The notes under the pieces: model-generated
Told to the model about the DNA's origin: nothing
The model's database searches: none
Seen by the model: the letters and a program-made list of their open reading frames with translations, nothing else
DNA from: Ashinkailepas kermadecensis
Lineage: Eukaryota; Arthropoda; Thecostraca; Neolepadidae
Direction: 5' to 3'
Assembly: GCA_034440615.1 (NCBI GenBank)
Contig: JAOTOM010004862.1
Location: 186,001-250,000 of the forward strand
DNA length: 64,000 bases
Made by a program: the position numbers and the translations under genes
Shown here: in pieces, positions 33,738-46,139 of the stretch
How the letters are laid out: the number at the start of each line of letters is the position of its first letter
Position numbering within the stretch: the first letter of the stretch is position 1

Positions 33738-34949
33738 CGAGCAGGTTATGACGGGATTTCTTGGGGGAGCTCCTAGTCATATAGGATATTAGTGCCTGCT
33801 ATTACAACGGCTGCAAACAAAAACAGATTTGATCCTCCTATTCTTTCTACACTCAATCATTGTACACACAGCGGACCTTCGACACCTTTGACATTATTTA
33901 GATATCTCAACATTCTGGTACCGTACGACAAGCCACGTCGAATGACATCCACTTAATGCAAATTGAAGCCATGGCGACGAAACGCGAGGACTTTGAAAAA
34001 TTAAAACTAACCTTGACCTAAGGCTTGACCTGACCTGTCCCGGGTTGAAATGTTGCTCGAGGGTTGCCCACCGACTATCGCTTGGTATCAAACATGGGTA
34101 GCTTTGGGAGAAAACGAAGAAGCGCGGGGCGATCGAAGAAATGGGCTCGACCATTTTGACTTTGACTTTGACTTTTGACTTTGAAAGTTAATGTGATTTC
34201 TGAACAGTTTCCTATGGTACCTCACGGCACGTCTAATGACTCCCACGTGATGAAAATTGAAGACATAGCGACGAGGCGCGAGGACTTCGAGCAATTTAAG
34301 CCAACCTTCGATCTTGTGGTTTGACATTGACATGTTCCGGTTTGAAATGTTACTCGAAGTGCACTACGGGCTATTGCTTGATACCAGATGTGTATTGGTT
34401 AGGGCGAAGAAAAAAATACGAGGCGACCAAAGAAATCGGTTTGACCTTTGACCTTTGAAATTAGTTAGATTTGATAACATTATAATACGGCACAAGCCAC
34501 GTCGAACGACACACACATCGTGCAAATTGAACTCATAGCCACGAATCGCGAGGATTTCGAAGAATTCAAACTAACCTTTGACCTTAAGGTTTGACCTTGA
34601 TATATCCCGGTTTCAAAATGTTACTCGAGGGTTCACCATGGCTATCGCTTGATAGTGGATCTGGGTAGGCTTGGGGGAAAACGAAGAAAACAAATGTGAT
34701 GATGATTTTTGGGGTTTTAGGGTGAGTCAACCCCAGTGGGTTATATTGCACCCATAACAAGCTTGCTTAATCACACATCAGATTGTCACATAGAAGAGCG
34801 CTTAATAGAACATATCTGGGGAAGCAAATTATAAGCTAGGAAGGTGTGTATATTACTTCAAATCCTATCTCTGCAAGGAAGCACAAAACTGCTCTGTTTT
34901 GTATAAATCGGGAATAATTTCCTAACAAGTCGTCCAACTTCAGAGTATT

Positions 34950-35292
34950 TTTTTTAATTTTTTTTTTAATAAATTGAATCCGAGTTCTTGTTGGGGTGGC
35001 TTTATGAACCAGGGTCCTATTGCTAAGCAGAGCTTGTTGCGTGAACCCTGGCCCCACCACCCGATCCATTAATTCCAGTTCAACGGAAGAATTTTGATGG
35101 AAAGTTTAACGTGCCGTCAATGCATCGGCACGGCCGCCCGGTAGCTCGTCCCCGGCCTTATCGGGCCAGCTGCCAACTGACCCTCCCAGCCGGGGGCTAA
35201 ATGCGAGCGCGCGAAGCGACTCGAACCCTGCGTTGCCAGGACAGGGGAGACCAGAGCAGGCCAGCGCTCTAACCAACTGAGCTACCGGGGCG
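34950..35292 (-). mobile_element. tRNA-derived SINE inserted in the LINE
   Basis: On the minus strand it starts with a tRNA-like head: A box TAGCTCAGTTGGTTAGAGC and B box GGTTCGAGTC about 60 bases apart. It continues with a ~230-base unrelated body and ends in an A-rich tail. It is flanked by AATAC (rc at 34945-34949 and 35293-35297). Removing it and one AATAC restores the LINE frame (YDANT joined to LKLDDLLG), which fixes both borders. Confidence 0.85.
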
Positions 35293-35297
35293 GTATT

Positions 35298-36285
35298 AGC
35301 GTCATATCCGAAGTGACGCCTACGTTCTTCCGTATATGCTGCGCACGTCACCAGCACATGGTGCACAGTCAGCGCGGCATTACACCTCACACATTTCGGC
35401 CTTTCTTCCCCGCACAATAAATACCTATGAGTGGCTAGGGTGTGACCAATTCTGAGTCGACAGATGGCCACCTCGTCCCTTCTCGTTTGGCTGAAGGACG
35501 AGGGCCACAGCGCTAGGCGTGGTTTGATTTGCTTAAATTTGTTGAATTCCACTTGATCCCATCTGCCCTGCCACTGTCTAAGAATAAATGATGAGATGAT
35601 TGGGTAGTGGTCACTGGCTGGAAGTGGGAGCACGCGTCTACTTGGCGCTTGTGCTGCACGCCTTGCAGCCTGATCGGACAGCTCGTTACCACGTATTCCG
35701 ACATGTGCTGGGATCCAGCAAAGTGCTACTTGTTTTCCCATGTGATGTATCGAAGTAAGTTGCGATAAAATGTCTCGTACAATGAAATGTTGCTGGTTAA
35801 AACTGCGCAAGGCCAAAAGATTGCTCAGAGAATCAGTGAAAATAACATGCATATCTTCGTCGTCGATCTCGATGTATGAAAGGGCTGATGGCTATCAACT
35901 CGGCAGTGAAGACCGTGGCGTGCGGCGGCAGGGGAAAAGATCTTGTGGTGGATCCTCTAACGAAAGCACTACCCACGCCTGTGTCTGTCTTTTGAACCAT
36001 CTGTGTATGTGACGATGTAACCTTGATATGCTGAAGAAATGTGCTCTAATTTACGTGATAGTAGCTCCTCTTTTGTCACATCTTGTTTTCTCTCGACAGC
36101 GACGGAGATGTCAATGGAGGGCAAGATCAGCTCCCACGGTGGGGTAGTTGTTTGCTCATACTGCCTGATTCCTTGCATTCGAATTTTCATTTGTCTCAGG
36201 AGCGTTCTCATTCTCACACAGTAAGGTGTTCCTCTTTTAACATGATCACGAAGGGCCGCATGCATGTCACGGGAGAACACCGCTG
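35298..36285 (-). pseudogene. LINE RNase H and C-terminal region
   Basis: Frames encode YTDGSK (Asp of RNase H), IFTDSLSNLLAL and CWIPAHVGIRGNELSDQAA (last acidic residue), then RLRIGHTLATHRYLLCGEE and the Cys/His motif KCVRCNAALTVHHVLVTC. Between about 35853 and 35970 the frame is broken. The C-terminal end (LKLDDLLG...VIYTPS) lies beyond the SINE at 34836-34945. Confidence 0.8.
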
Positions 36286-36307
36286 GATATGATGGGTGTG
36301 TTGGGAA

Positions 36308-37189
36308 CTATCGTATTTTGCAGGCGTAGCGGATACCGAGCATTTCACGCCTCATGGACAATGGTGGTTCGTGAGCGTCCGCTAGTACGCTGACCGTTGG
36401 GGATGTACGAAACGCTCCGGTAATTATTCTCAACGCAGCGTGGTGCATTGGATCCAGCATTCGCTTCATGGTAGCACATGCACCGTCGTATATAAAACAC
36501 GCATAGTCGAGCTTAGAACGAATGAGATTACGGTATAGCAGATGCAGAGTCCTTCGGTGAGCACCGTATGACATACGAGAAACACACTTCAATATCGCCA
36601 TGGCCTTAAAACGCTTGTCTCGGATCAATTTTATATGCTCCCTGTATGAAAGACGATGGTCAAACTGCACATCTAGAAAACGAGCCGAAGCCAAACTGCA
36701 CATGTCGAAAAACACTGCTCCTAAATGTTTCTTTCTCACAAAAGCCAGTCGAATCTCAGTATCAAGCCTTAAAACATGGTCAATCGTACTACGGTTTTTC
36801 CGAAAGCCGCACTGGTCGTTGAATAAGACATTCCGAGTCTCTAAGTACCAATTAAGTCGAAGGCTTACCATTCTTTCCATTAATTTACACAATGATGATG
36901 TGAGCGATATAGGACGGTAATGGGCTGGGTCATCACCACTTTTGCCAGGCTTTAATAGTGGTATGATGATTGCTTTTCGCCAGGCTGGTGGGAAATATCC
37001 CACATCCCAAATTCTGTTGTAAATGGCGAGTAGAGCATGCTTTGCAGACGTTGGTAGTTGTTTCAACATTTCGTTGTGTACTCCATCCCGTCCCTCACAC
37101 ACATTTCTCAAACCGCCGATCGCAGAGGTAAGTTCAGTTTGGGTAAACGGAAAGTTGTAAACAAGTTGTTCATATGTGGTAAAACACAT
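36308..37189 (-). pseudogene. LINE reverse transcriptase with internal in-frame deletion
   Basis: The frame keeps AWRKAIIIPLLKPGKSGDDP, HYRPISLTSSLCKLMERMV, FLN-type template-contact region FRKNRSTIDHVL and GAVFFD. It then jumps directly to FLDVQFDHRLSYREHIK. In the related LINE at 56.7-59.0 kb this interval holds EAAYDTAWR, NGVPQGSVLS and FVDDLAIW. About 450 bases, including the catalytic Asp-Asp box, are missing here although the frame stays open. Confidence 0.85.
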
Positions 37190-37289
37190 CTCCCTCTGAC
37201 TACGGGCACGGTGCTGTACAAATGCTGGATCGGTGTTTACACTTCGTTTTGCAATAACATCAGCAATACGGCTGGCTACTTCGCCTGGA

Positions 37290-38400
37290 TCGGCTATGAT
37301 GTTAATCCAATATTCAGTGCCGGCAGGGGAGCTGACGAGAATTGTCCAGAAATCCTCTTAATACGCGCCCATACTTCGGACGTCGGTGTGGTTCGGCACA
37401 GCTGCCCTATATAGGATCTCCATGATGCACGCTTTGCCGCTCGTGTGGTGCGCCGAGCCATTGCCTTGGCCCTTCTGAATATTATGAGATTTTCTGTTGT
37501 GCTGTGGCGATCGAATGCCCTGAAGGCGCATCTCCGAGCTCGAATTGCTAGGTGGCACTCCTGGATCCACCACGGCACAGGAGTACGGCGGGGAGTACCG
37601 GAGGTCTTCGGTATGGAAGTGGTTGCAGAGTCAATTATGATTGAGGTTAAAGTCTCAATTGTTAATGATGGATCTTCGGGGTCCGTTGGAAGTCTGATTG
37701 AAATTCCTCCCACTCAATGTTGCGAAAATTCCACCGCTGTGGACGGCTACCGAGTACGGCGCCATCGCGGTATGACAACCATACCGGAAAATGGTCACTG
37801 CCTAGCGGGTCGTCGGATACCGACCATGTAAAATGTTGTACCAGTTGTGGGCTGACAATGCTCAAGTCGAGAGCTGATGTTTGACCAGACGGAAGCGTAA
37901 AATGTGTCGGCGTTCCAGAGTTTAAAATACATCGCGACTCATCGAGTAGATAACGTTCTAGGACTCGTCCTTGTGTGTTGGTATCAGTACAGCCCCAAAG
38001 CGTATGGTGTCCGTTAAAATCTCCAAGTAGAAGGACCGGTGGGGGTAGCTGAGTCAGCAGCTGTCTGATGTCTGCGACGATAAAACCAGTTCCAGGGGGT
38101 AGGTATATAGAGAATATACTGACTGGTCCCCGTCCAAAATATACGCATGCTGCTACTGCTTGGACATCACTACGCAACTTGACCTACTGTACGGAAATAC
38201 TGTGGTGTACTGCCAAGAGCACACCACCGTGTGCAACGACACCAGCTGGTGCGTCCTTACGGAAAGTCGTGTAGCATTTTATGCTGCAAGCTGTGTTGGG
38301 CCTAAGCTTAGTTTCCTGTAGGCAAACCACGCTAGGATGGTGCCGACCTAAAACCGTTTGCAGATCGTCCATGCTCGTACGCAGCCCCCTGCAGTTCTAT
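37290..38400 (-). pseudogene. LINE APE-type endonuclease
   Basis: Motifs are ILQ-stop-NCRGLRTS (38397-38399 is TAG where a Trp codon is usual), VVCLQETKL (catalytic Glu), SIYLPPG, LLLGDFNGHHTLWG (Asp-Phe-Asn), ALDLSIVSP and GSDHFPVWLS (Asp-His). All core acidic residues are visible, but the first motif is interrupted and a frameshift occurs near 38180. This is an AP-endonuclease-like nicking domain of non-LTR retrotransposons. Confidence 0.85.
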
Positions 38401-38985
38401 TGTAAAATGGTTTGTAAATGAACCATTTAAAACGCTAAAGTTATAAAACTTAACGTGATACAATGTACACATTTGTACATGTATGTTGCGTAAAAAGATA
38501 TTATCACAGTTTATGTTGCACTTGGATTTTCCATCACTTCCGCGGACGCTGAGTGAGCACGTGGTCGATATTTCGGGCTCTCTCCACATGGTGGTGATGT
38601 GGACCATGGAGAGACCCGCTTACGTCCGGTCGCGGGAGAATGTGAACTAAACAGAAAAACAAATGTGAGTCGACGGAAGAAATCAGCTTGAATGTTGACT
38701 CGTCGAGATGATTTCCAATTACCAACTTTCTGATACCGCATAACAAGCGACGTCGAATGACATCTATTTTCTGCAAATTGAAGCCATAGCGACGAAACGC
38801 GAGGTCATCGAAGAACTCAATCAAACCTTTGACCCTGACATGTCCCGGTTTGAAATGTTACTCGAGTGTTCACCACTGGTTATTGCTTGATACCAGATTT
38901 GGATGGGTTTGAACGAAAACGAAAACAAGGTTGAGCGGACCGGATGATCAGCTTGGCCTTTGTCCTTGAAAAAGAATTCGATTGC

Positions 38986-39216
38986 TTAAAGGAAACTAAC
39001 CACCTTACCGAAATTCTGCAATCATACTAATTAGGGGTATTGGCACCTGAAAATGATGAATATTACATTGGTTTTGCGAAATATTATGCCCATACTTCAA
39101 AAAACGGGATTTTGGAACGTTTTTTCTTTTTTATCATAGGCCTCTAAAGGTTCGCCAAGAGAGGAATATAAATTATATAATATAATATATAATATATATA
39201 TAATTATATATATTAC

Positions 39217-39253
<37 letters not shown>

Positions 39254-39264
39254 AATTATATATA

Positions 39265-39308
<44 letters not shown>

Positions 39309-39545
39309 TATAATATAAATGTAATATATTAAAGATAAAAATAACAAATTTCAGAACGCCAAAGGAATTTTCACAACGCCCACCGAGTCTGTCCATGTCC
39401 CAAAACCGATGATAAAAGGCCTTATAACTTCGGCTGGGAGATGTTTTGGACCGAACGGAGTATGAGGTAAGTGATTTCTCGACGTGGTCTTCAAAACTGC
39501 TATCTCAGTTAAAATCCCATTATAAAGGTGGTTAGTTTCCTTTAA
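38986..39545. mobile_element. MITE with ~19-bp inverted ends and TTAA flanks
   Basis: It opens TTAAAGGAAACTAACCACCTT and closes with the inverse AAGGTGGTTAGTTTCCTTTAA. It is 560 bp, has no coding capacity and contains a (TA)n core (39175-39320). Removal down to one TTAA rebuilds the satellite sequence (ATTGC-TTAA-CTTTCTGATACCGC), which confirms the insertion. TTAA specificity is typical of piggyBac-type enzymes; the ends do not show the usual CCC, so the driver family is open. Confidence 0.85.
39170..39325. repeat. (TA)n-rich palindromic core of the MITE
   Basis: Almost pure A/T with long runs of TATATA and AATTATATAATT words; able to form hairpins. Confidence 0.9.
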
Positions 39546-40599
39546 CTTTCTGATACCGCATAACTAGCCACGTCGAATGACGCCCATTTGATGGCAATTG
39601 AAGCGATAGCAACTGAACCTCGCGTTTGGTCGATATCATTTCAATATCGCCATCGAATAAATCAAGCTACCTTTAGACCTAGAAGGTTGACCTTCTACAG
39701 GTTTGAAATGTTACACAATGGTTCACCACAGGCTATTGCTTGATACCAGATTTGGGCAGGTTTGGGTGAAAACGAAAAAAAGGGAGACAACCGAAGAAAC
39801 CGGTTTGCGTTGAACCTTGACCGTTAAGGTGGTAATGTGAGACCTATGTAATTGCTTTCAGCGTGTTCAGTGCAAGGAGAAGCATTTGTGGTAATTGATT
39901 CGAACGATCATAAACCCGTCGCTGAATGCCGATGTCTATAAAAATACGCCTCTGGCGAACACGTCGCCGAATACGAATACGAATACGTTAACTTGACGCA
40001 CGTGATTAAGGCTTTCCATGGCTTCCCTGCACGGTCTTGGAGATACCCAAGGATATCCAGAGTCGCGTTTGTTCAATATATATCAATATATGCGCAGGTG
40101 AATGCAACCTAAGACTATAAAGCCTTGCGATAATGCCTCGCAATGAAATAGTTGTTGCCTCGCAAGGCACAATGTTCCACCCGAGCGAAAAAAAAACTGT
40201 CGAGGTTCATGTTATTCGAGAATGGTCTAGAAGCAGAATTTTCTACGTTCGCTGATTTACCAATCAGAGATTTTGTGACGACAGATAGCCTGTGAAGCCC
40301 GTTGATTGGCTAGATCGGCTTCTTGTATTTTTGGTGATTCTCTTGCATACATATTTTCACTTTATAAATGATTAATTATAATTCTGTGACGATCATACTC
40401 AGGTAGCTGAGGCTTGGGGGACACGGAAAAAAATTGAGGGAGACAAATAGCCACTTTTCAGAAATTGGTGTGGGGGGGGAGACATGTCCCCCCCCCCCAG
40501 TGGTTACACCAATGGATACCATTGCTGAACCGTTATACCTCTGTTCCTTCTACTTGTGGAAACAAGCTTCTTTTTTCGTTTGGTCGTGTCATCTGAGTA

Positions 40600-41763
40600 G
40601 ACCACACTAGTTATGTTTGCATCAGTCATTATTCGTCATGTAGCTTGGTTGATCGTCAGGTTGATGTAGCATATCTTGACTTTAGTAAGGCCTTTGACAA
40701 GGTACCCCATAAACGGTTAATGATGCAGCTTCAGGTCCATGGCATTGCAGGTAGCACCCTAAAATGGATAGAGTTGTGGCTTTCAGATAGACAGCAGAGA
40801 GTAATGCTAAATGGTACAAACTTATCATGGCAAAATGTTCTTAGTAGAGTCCCTCAGTGGTCGGTACTGGGGCCACTATTGTTCATTATATTTGTGAATA
40901 GCATTGAATGTGGCCTAAGCAGTAAGGTTTTGAAATTTGCGGATGATTTGAAGATCTTTAGGGCAATAACAGGGCACAATGAGCAGGTTTTGCTGCAGAA
41001 CGACTTAGACGAGCTTGTGAAGTGGTCCGAAAAATGGCAAATGAAGTTTAATTTTGATAAGTGCAAAGTCATCCATGTAGGTAGGCAGAATATGAAGGTG
41101 CCATACTTGATGGGTGGCCAAGTATTATTTGTGACTCAGCAGGAGAAGGACTTAGGTGTTATTTTGAACACAAAATTGGAGGCATCAGAACAGACCAAAG
41201 AAGCCAGGAAAAAGGCACTAAGAATGCTTGGGGAAATACAGAGGAATGTGTCATACAAAAGTGAGGAGGTCATCAGGAAGCTTTACTGTACATATGTCAG
41301 GCCACATTTAGAATACTGTGTCCAGGCTTGGTCCCCTAGTTATGGGAAAGATTGTTGGCTTTTAGAGAGAGTACAAAAGAGGGCAACACAAATGGTTAAT
41401 GGTATAGGCAACCTGGCATATGAGGAAAGATTGAAGAAATTGAATATGTTTTCACTTAGATATAGAAGGCTGAGAGATCTCATCGAGGTTTTTAAATTTG
41501 TTCATGGTCAGGAACAGGGATATCTCAGGGAAATGTTTGAATTTAACAGAAATGATGCAATTAGAGGTCATCAATTCAAAATTAAAGTTAATCACAGCAG
41601 GACAAGGTTAAGACAGTCTTTCTTCACCAACAGGGTAGTCGAACACTGGAACCAGCTGCCAGGAACCATTGTCAGTAGCAACACACTGAACATCTTTAAA
41701 AACGTCATAGGCAATCATTATAAGAATAGGGGGCTTGTTTTTCTGTATTCCAGTGAGGGCTGA
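40600..41763 (+). mobile_element. CR1-like LINE RT, copy 2
   Basis: The frame 40645-41763 (372 residues) encodes most of the RT: VAYLDFSKAFDKVPH (palm), VPQWSVLGPLLF (normally PQGSVLGPLLF; Gly to Trp here), LKFADDLKIF (catalytic Asp-Asp intact), NKCKVIHVG-type region and the thumb shared with 26458-27093. The fingers domain and endonuclease are absent, so it is 5' truncated near 40600. CR1/L2/Rex-type LINEs are the nearest family by motif. It is not expected to be active. Confidence 0.85.
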
Positions 41764-42950
41764 TATACAGATTTGGTGGGCAACTGGTTCAGTGTCCAAA
41801 AGTGGCTCATAGTTGCACTGATCTTTTATGTCGTCATACTTTATACATCAACAATGTTGTCTTCCCATTTCTCCATTTCATAGCACCAACTGCAACCACC
41901 AACTCCACTTTTATGGATAAATATTGAAACACCCACTTTGCAGCGTTGTAGATCGCTTAGGAGGCCTCGCCACCCCTGTGACGTCATTCCCAGTGCCATA
42001 AGTGCACTTTCTTATTCCCTTTGACGAGCTCAAGTGTTTGAAAGATTTGCCCTTCCCGTCTCTACAATTCATTCTGATTTGTGAATGATGTCCTTGAACA
42101 TTCTTAAGTCACCAGCTTTACCACTGGTAGCCTCCCTCGTAATTTCTCCAAAGCTCCGCCAGTGCTTAGCATGCAAATGTTACGAACACCAACACATGTA
42201 AAAGTAATGGCCGTTTGCGCCAAATTCGGACCGTATTTACCGGCCGCCATTCGCGGTCGTATGACAATCACGAAAGGGAACAAATAGTTTATGTCTTACG
42301 CACTGATATCGACAGCATCGTGACATGGTATGTCTGTCGTTATGGGCGACACACAATTGCATACACGTCACGTCGCATCATATCACCGCACCGATAGGAC
42401 GCTGTGAGTCTGGCGCCATCACACGTTCCCATGGCCAAGATCGGTCTAGCCGACCGTCTACCTCCACACTGGTCCCTACCCACGTCACAACCGAAGCCAC
42501 GCGAGCCTTTCTCTGAACACGGTACATGGCATCTTCACACGCCGCTCTGCTGGCCATGCGCCGCAAACAGTCACCAGCCTCTTTTGTTGAACTTGGGGTC
42601 AACCACTGCCTGAGCAGTATTGGTCCGCGGCGATATACCGTACCGCCAACGGCAGCATACCAGTCTGTGAATGGTGATATGCCAGACTGTCAACGGTGAT
42701 ATAACAGACTGTCAATGAGTACAATTATTTCACCAGGCGGGCGATCCCCTTCTGTCTTGTGACTGTGACCGACTGGTGACCGTGACCCGACCACCAGCCA
42801 CTGGTCGGTCTCGGCCGTCAGCTATCCCGCCGTCTCCGAGGTGAGTCGGTCAGGTGGCAGTTGACGCCTCCGGCGTCGGTGTCAACCGCCGACCCGACAC
42901 CACCAGCTGAGCGCCGACCCGCTCCCGTGAGTCTGGCATCGCCGCCTGTC
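41764..42950. other. Intergenic, weak candidates only
   Basis: No gene is supported. A minus frame near 42600-42450 (GDCLRRMASRAACEDAMYRV) has an exon-like GC-rich look but no recognised family and unclear borders. Short AACGGTGATAT-type repeats occur near 42650-42715. Confidence 0.35.
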
Positions 42951-42964
42951 TCCGCCACGCTTCG

Positions 42965-43407
42965 TGTGGCCGTACACCTGACGGCGCCACAGGGTCGACT
43001 GCAACCGTACACCTGACGGCGCCATAGGGCCGACTGTGGCCGTACACCTGACGGCGTCACAGGGTCGACTGTGGCCGTACACCTGGCGGCGCCACAGGGT
43101 CGACTGTGGCCGTACACCTGACGGCGCCACAGGGCCGACTGTGGCCGTACACCTGACGGCGCCACAGGGTCGACTGTGGCCGTACACCTGACGGCGCCAT
43201 AGGGCCGACTGTGGCCGTACACCTGACGGCGTCACAGGGTCGACTGTGGCCGTACACCTGACGGCGCCACAGGGTCGACTGTGGCCGTACACCTGACGGC
43301 GCCACAGGGTCGACTGTGGCCGTACACCTGACGGCGCCACAGGGCCGACTGCAGCCGTACACCTGACGGCGCCACAGGGTCGACTGTGGCCGTACACCTG
43401 ACGGCGC
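42965..43407. repeat. 35-bp minisatellite, ~13 units
   Basis: The unit GTGGCCGTACACCTGACGGC + GCCACAGGGTCGACT repeats at a 35-bp period (CGTAC at 43041 and 43076). Variants are GGTCGACT/GGCCGACT and GCCACA/GTCACA/GCCATA. Confidence 0.95.
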
Positions 43408-43484
43408 TGCCCGGCAGTGACTAGTAGGCGGTGGGCGAGCATGGACATCGACCATCTCGTATTCACGGCGGCTGATGCTGGATT

Positions 43485-43552
43485 CTACCGCAGCGACATC
43501 AGCATGGAGACTAAGGGGACGCCGAGCAGCAGTGAGCCGACCACGCCGATCC
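43485..43552 (-). CDS. Possible last exon with a hydrophobic tail
   Basis: After an acceptor-like CACTGCAG the minus strand reads IGVVGSLLLGVPLVSMLMSL then Arg and a TAG stop (43485-43487). The stretch is long and hydrophobic enough for a membrane span. No neighbouring exon was found to support it, and I do not recognise a family. Confidence 0.2.
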
Positions 43553-44249
43553 TGCAGTGACAGACACGTGGCGTCATGACGGTCTTCCACAAACAGACAC
43601 TTGACGTCATGACTAGCTTCCACAATCCTGTGACCGCCTGCATGCGATCGTATTTTTACCGACAACAAACGCTGAAAGCACTAGTCATTTCCATTGTGCA
43701 TCTTGCATGCTTACACGCATCACAAATGCTTTGATGATCAAAGTTTAAGACAGGTGATTCGTTTTCGTCAACTGCACCACGAGAACGCCAGAGTGTGAGT
43801 TACCAGCACATATCCAATAGCGAATTTGTGTATTAACTTTGGAACATGATTATTGTAGTATGGTATTTTCCTGAAGTTTCCCCGTTTTTCAGGTGGGGCC
43901 GGATCCCACAAATAAATCCCAGCTGGCGTCTAGAGCCCAGGGATCAGTGTTGGCCACGTCCTTGCTGTCTGCCAGGGTTTAAACTTCCGTGACATATTAC
44001 TAGTAGACGCGTAAAGCACGATGCAGACGGTTGCATCAAAGGCTTTATGCTTCAATATTTTGAATAGTTTACCATATATTTCAGAAACTGGAAACTTCGT
44101 TGCACCTTAGCATAGACTATGTAGTGCATCACTCATCACTTCACAATTATTTTTATATGTAGCTTTACATAATCAGTGCCCTGAATCGAGAAGAAATGTA
44201 ATATTTTGCATGCAAGCCCTAGCATTTTCAAACCAAACATGGGTGTCGA

Positions 44250-44430
44250 TCGGTATACTATTGAGGGGGCCTTGGTCCCCCATCGTCTAATGTTGGCATG
44301 CTCCCCCCCGAATAATTTCATCGTTTAACATGACCATATGGGACCAACCAGCCCATCCCCCAATCTACGTGGGTCCGCTCATTGCTTCTATGCCTCCCCC
44401 GAATAATTTTCAATACATGCCCGTGAAACT
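44250..44430 (+). repeat. Dispersed repeat, family B, copy 1
   Basis: Shares CATGCTCCCCCCCGAATAAT-type blocks and AATAATTTTCA with 52075-52230. About 150-180 bp long, non-coding, with poly-C runs. Confidence 0.55.
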
Positions 44431-45715
44431 GAACGCATATCCCTATAACCTACGAATGCATCCGAAGTGGTTTCCTCGATAATGCAGTGCGGGCGACCTA
44501 GTTGATATGGAGGTCAGCAAGTCAAGAGAACGGAATTTTCCATGTCATGCTGAATATTGACGAAGTTTTCCAACATCATTCTTGGCATGATCAAGAAAAA
44601 AGCATCTTTCCAGCTAGATTAACCAACAGGAAACCGTTCGTTCCCTTCAAGCACGTATATACTGTCATAACATGAGCATCATCACAAACCCTTGTCCACC
44701 AATACACAAAGCATATATTATCAAGAAGTACTAATTATGCCAATTAGTTGATAGATCAGCATGGAAGAAGCATATAATACAACACTTGCATAGAGAGCCG
44801 AGAAGTAGGTGACTGAAGCTTGCACTTGCAGTTACCATAGAGTTTGTACACGAGCGCGAGCGAAATACAAAGCAGAAAGAACACCTCAGCCGAGGCCACC
44901 ACTACTCACCAAGAATGACAGATAAAGACCAAGTTTGACAGCTGCTGGTCCTGCCCAGTTCGACAGTGCTCCACGACTCTGTTTCATGAAGATTGAAGGC
45001 ATTGAAAGTAGAAAAGGCAGATGTGCACAAGAGCAGCCACCCCACACTGATGCATGTATGTATATTGATTACAGCACAAGCAGTTGGTCTGTATCAACTG
45101 CCAGACAGTTGATGACAGTGGTGGCACATAGCGCGTGGTCGTGGTACCCCTGCACTGCGACTGCTGTACCTCTGTACAGTAACCGCCGTGCTGCCGTACA
45201 GCAACCGTTGTACTCTGTACAGCAACCGTTGTACCCCTGTACAATAGTGGCCGTGTCAGCAGAACATAGTTACACCACATGCAGCGCTGCATATAAGCCA
45301 CTTTACCTCTGTAAAACAGCAGCTGTACCCGTGTACAACCACTGCACCCCCGCCTAACAAGAACCGGACCCCCGTATAACAGCCGGTGTAAGGAGGTAGC
45401 TGTCGGGCGGGGTAGGAATGGCTCGGTGGCAGCCGACGTTATCGGACTCCTCACCAGAGCGGCTAGCAGTGAGCTCTCCCTGAGCCTGAGCGGACCACAG
45501 CCGTCCCACGTGCACCTGTAGATCTCCAGGTCCGCACACGACGTCCGTCGCGGCGCTACAGACGCCGCCGCGGGCTACGCTACACTACCCACGGGGGCAT
45601 CTCCGCCGTGGACGCGCCGCCCCCCCCAACCATTGAACAATATTTGTACAGCCACTATTGATGAGTATGGCCGGCTGCAATGTCACGTGTTGCCGCATGC
45701 AGATGACGTCTGCGA
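44431..45715. other. Intergenic; possible minus-strand exon near 45460-45540
   Basis: Between 45160 and 45360, TGTACAGTAACC/TGTACAACCA-type words repeat irregularly. A minus frame ending at a donor-like CTCTG|GTGAGG near 45463 encodes YRCTWDGCGPLRLRESSLL, which looks like half of a C2H2 finger. It has no supporting partner exon. Confidence 0.3.
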
Positions 45716-45721
45716 CGGCAC

Positions 45722-45782
45722 TAACACACACACACACACATACACACACACACACACATACACACACACACACACATACAAT
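45722..45782. repeat. (CA)n microsatellite
   Basis: About 30 CA units interrupted by ATA. Confidence 0.95.
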
Positions 45783-46139
45783 CGCACACGCATACACACA
45801 GAGATGCACATACAAACGCACAAACACAGATGGATCCCTACGTTTACCTAGTGTGACGAGACACCCAGCCGCAGAACATCAGTTGCACACAGTGAAGTCA
45901 CGTCACACCACGCGACGCGCGGGGACCGTGCCTCAGAACGGCGCACACAGTATGAGTCGATCGAAGAAGCCTCTCTGAGATGCACTGTACAGCAGCCAAG
46001 TGAGACACAGTTCAAGCGAAAGTATGTGTTGCGTCAGGTCAAGCGAAGACGACTGTAGCGTCACCCCCAGAAAGCCGACCGGAAGCTGACAGCGGCTGCA
46101 AGTATGGCGTGATATTGGGCCGGGCGTCGGCGCGCCGCC

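Larger units (their letters stand above)
34700..38655 (-). mobile_element. Jockey-like LINE with 13-bp target duplication
   Basis: The element is flanked by AAAACAAATGTGA (34687-34699 and 38656-38668). On the minus strand, 5' to 3', it carries an APE-type endonuclease (about 38400-37700), a reverse transcriptase (about 37190-36310) and an RNase H (about 36280-35600, YTDGSK, DSLSN, WIPAHVGIRGNELSD). A C-x2-C...H-x4-C-type end, RCNAALTVHHVLVTC, follows near 35400-35360. The 3' end is a hairpin and an (ATC)n tail. It is broken by a stop in the endonuclease, an RT deletion and a SINE insertion. Confidence 0.9.
33890..39840. repeat. ~280-bp satellite, five copies, split by insertions
   Basis: The words CCACGTCGAATGACATCCA, GAAGCCATAGCGACGAAACG, CGAGGACTTCGAA, GGTTTGAAATGTTACTCGAG and GGCTATTGCTTGATACCAGA recur in order at about 33905, 34215, 34495, 38740 and 39560. 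Spacing is about 280-290 bases where uninterrupted. Copy 3 is cut by the LINE at 34700-38655 and the copy 4/5 junction by the MITE at 38986-39545. Confidence 0.85.

Noticed and set aside
42378..42602. Minus frame GDCLRRMASRAACEDAMYRV as an exon
   Set aside because: No recognised family, no clean splice pair and no partner exon.
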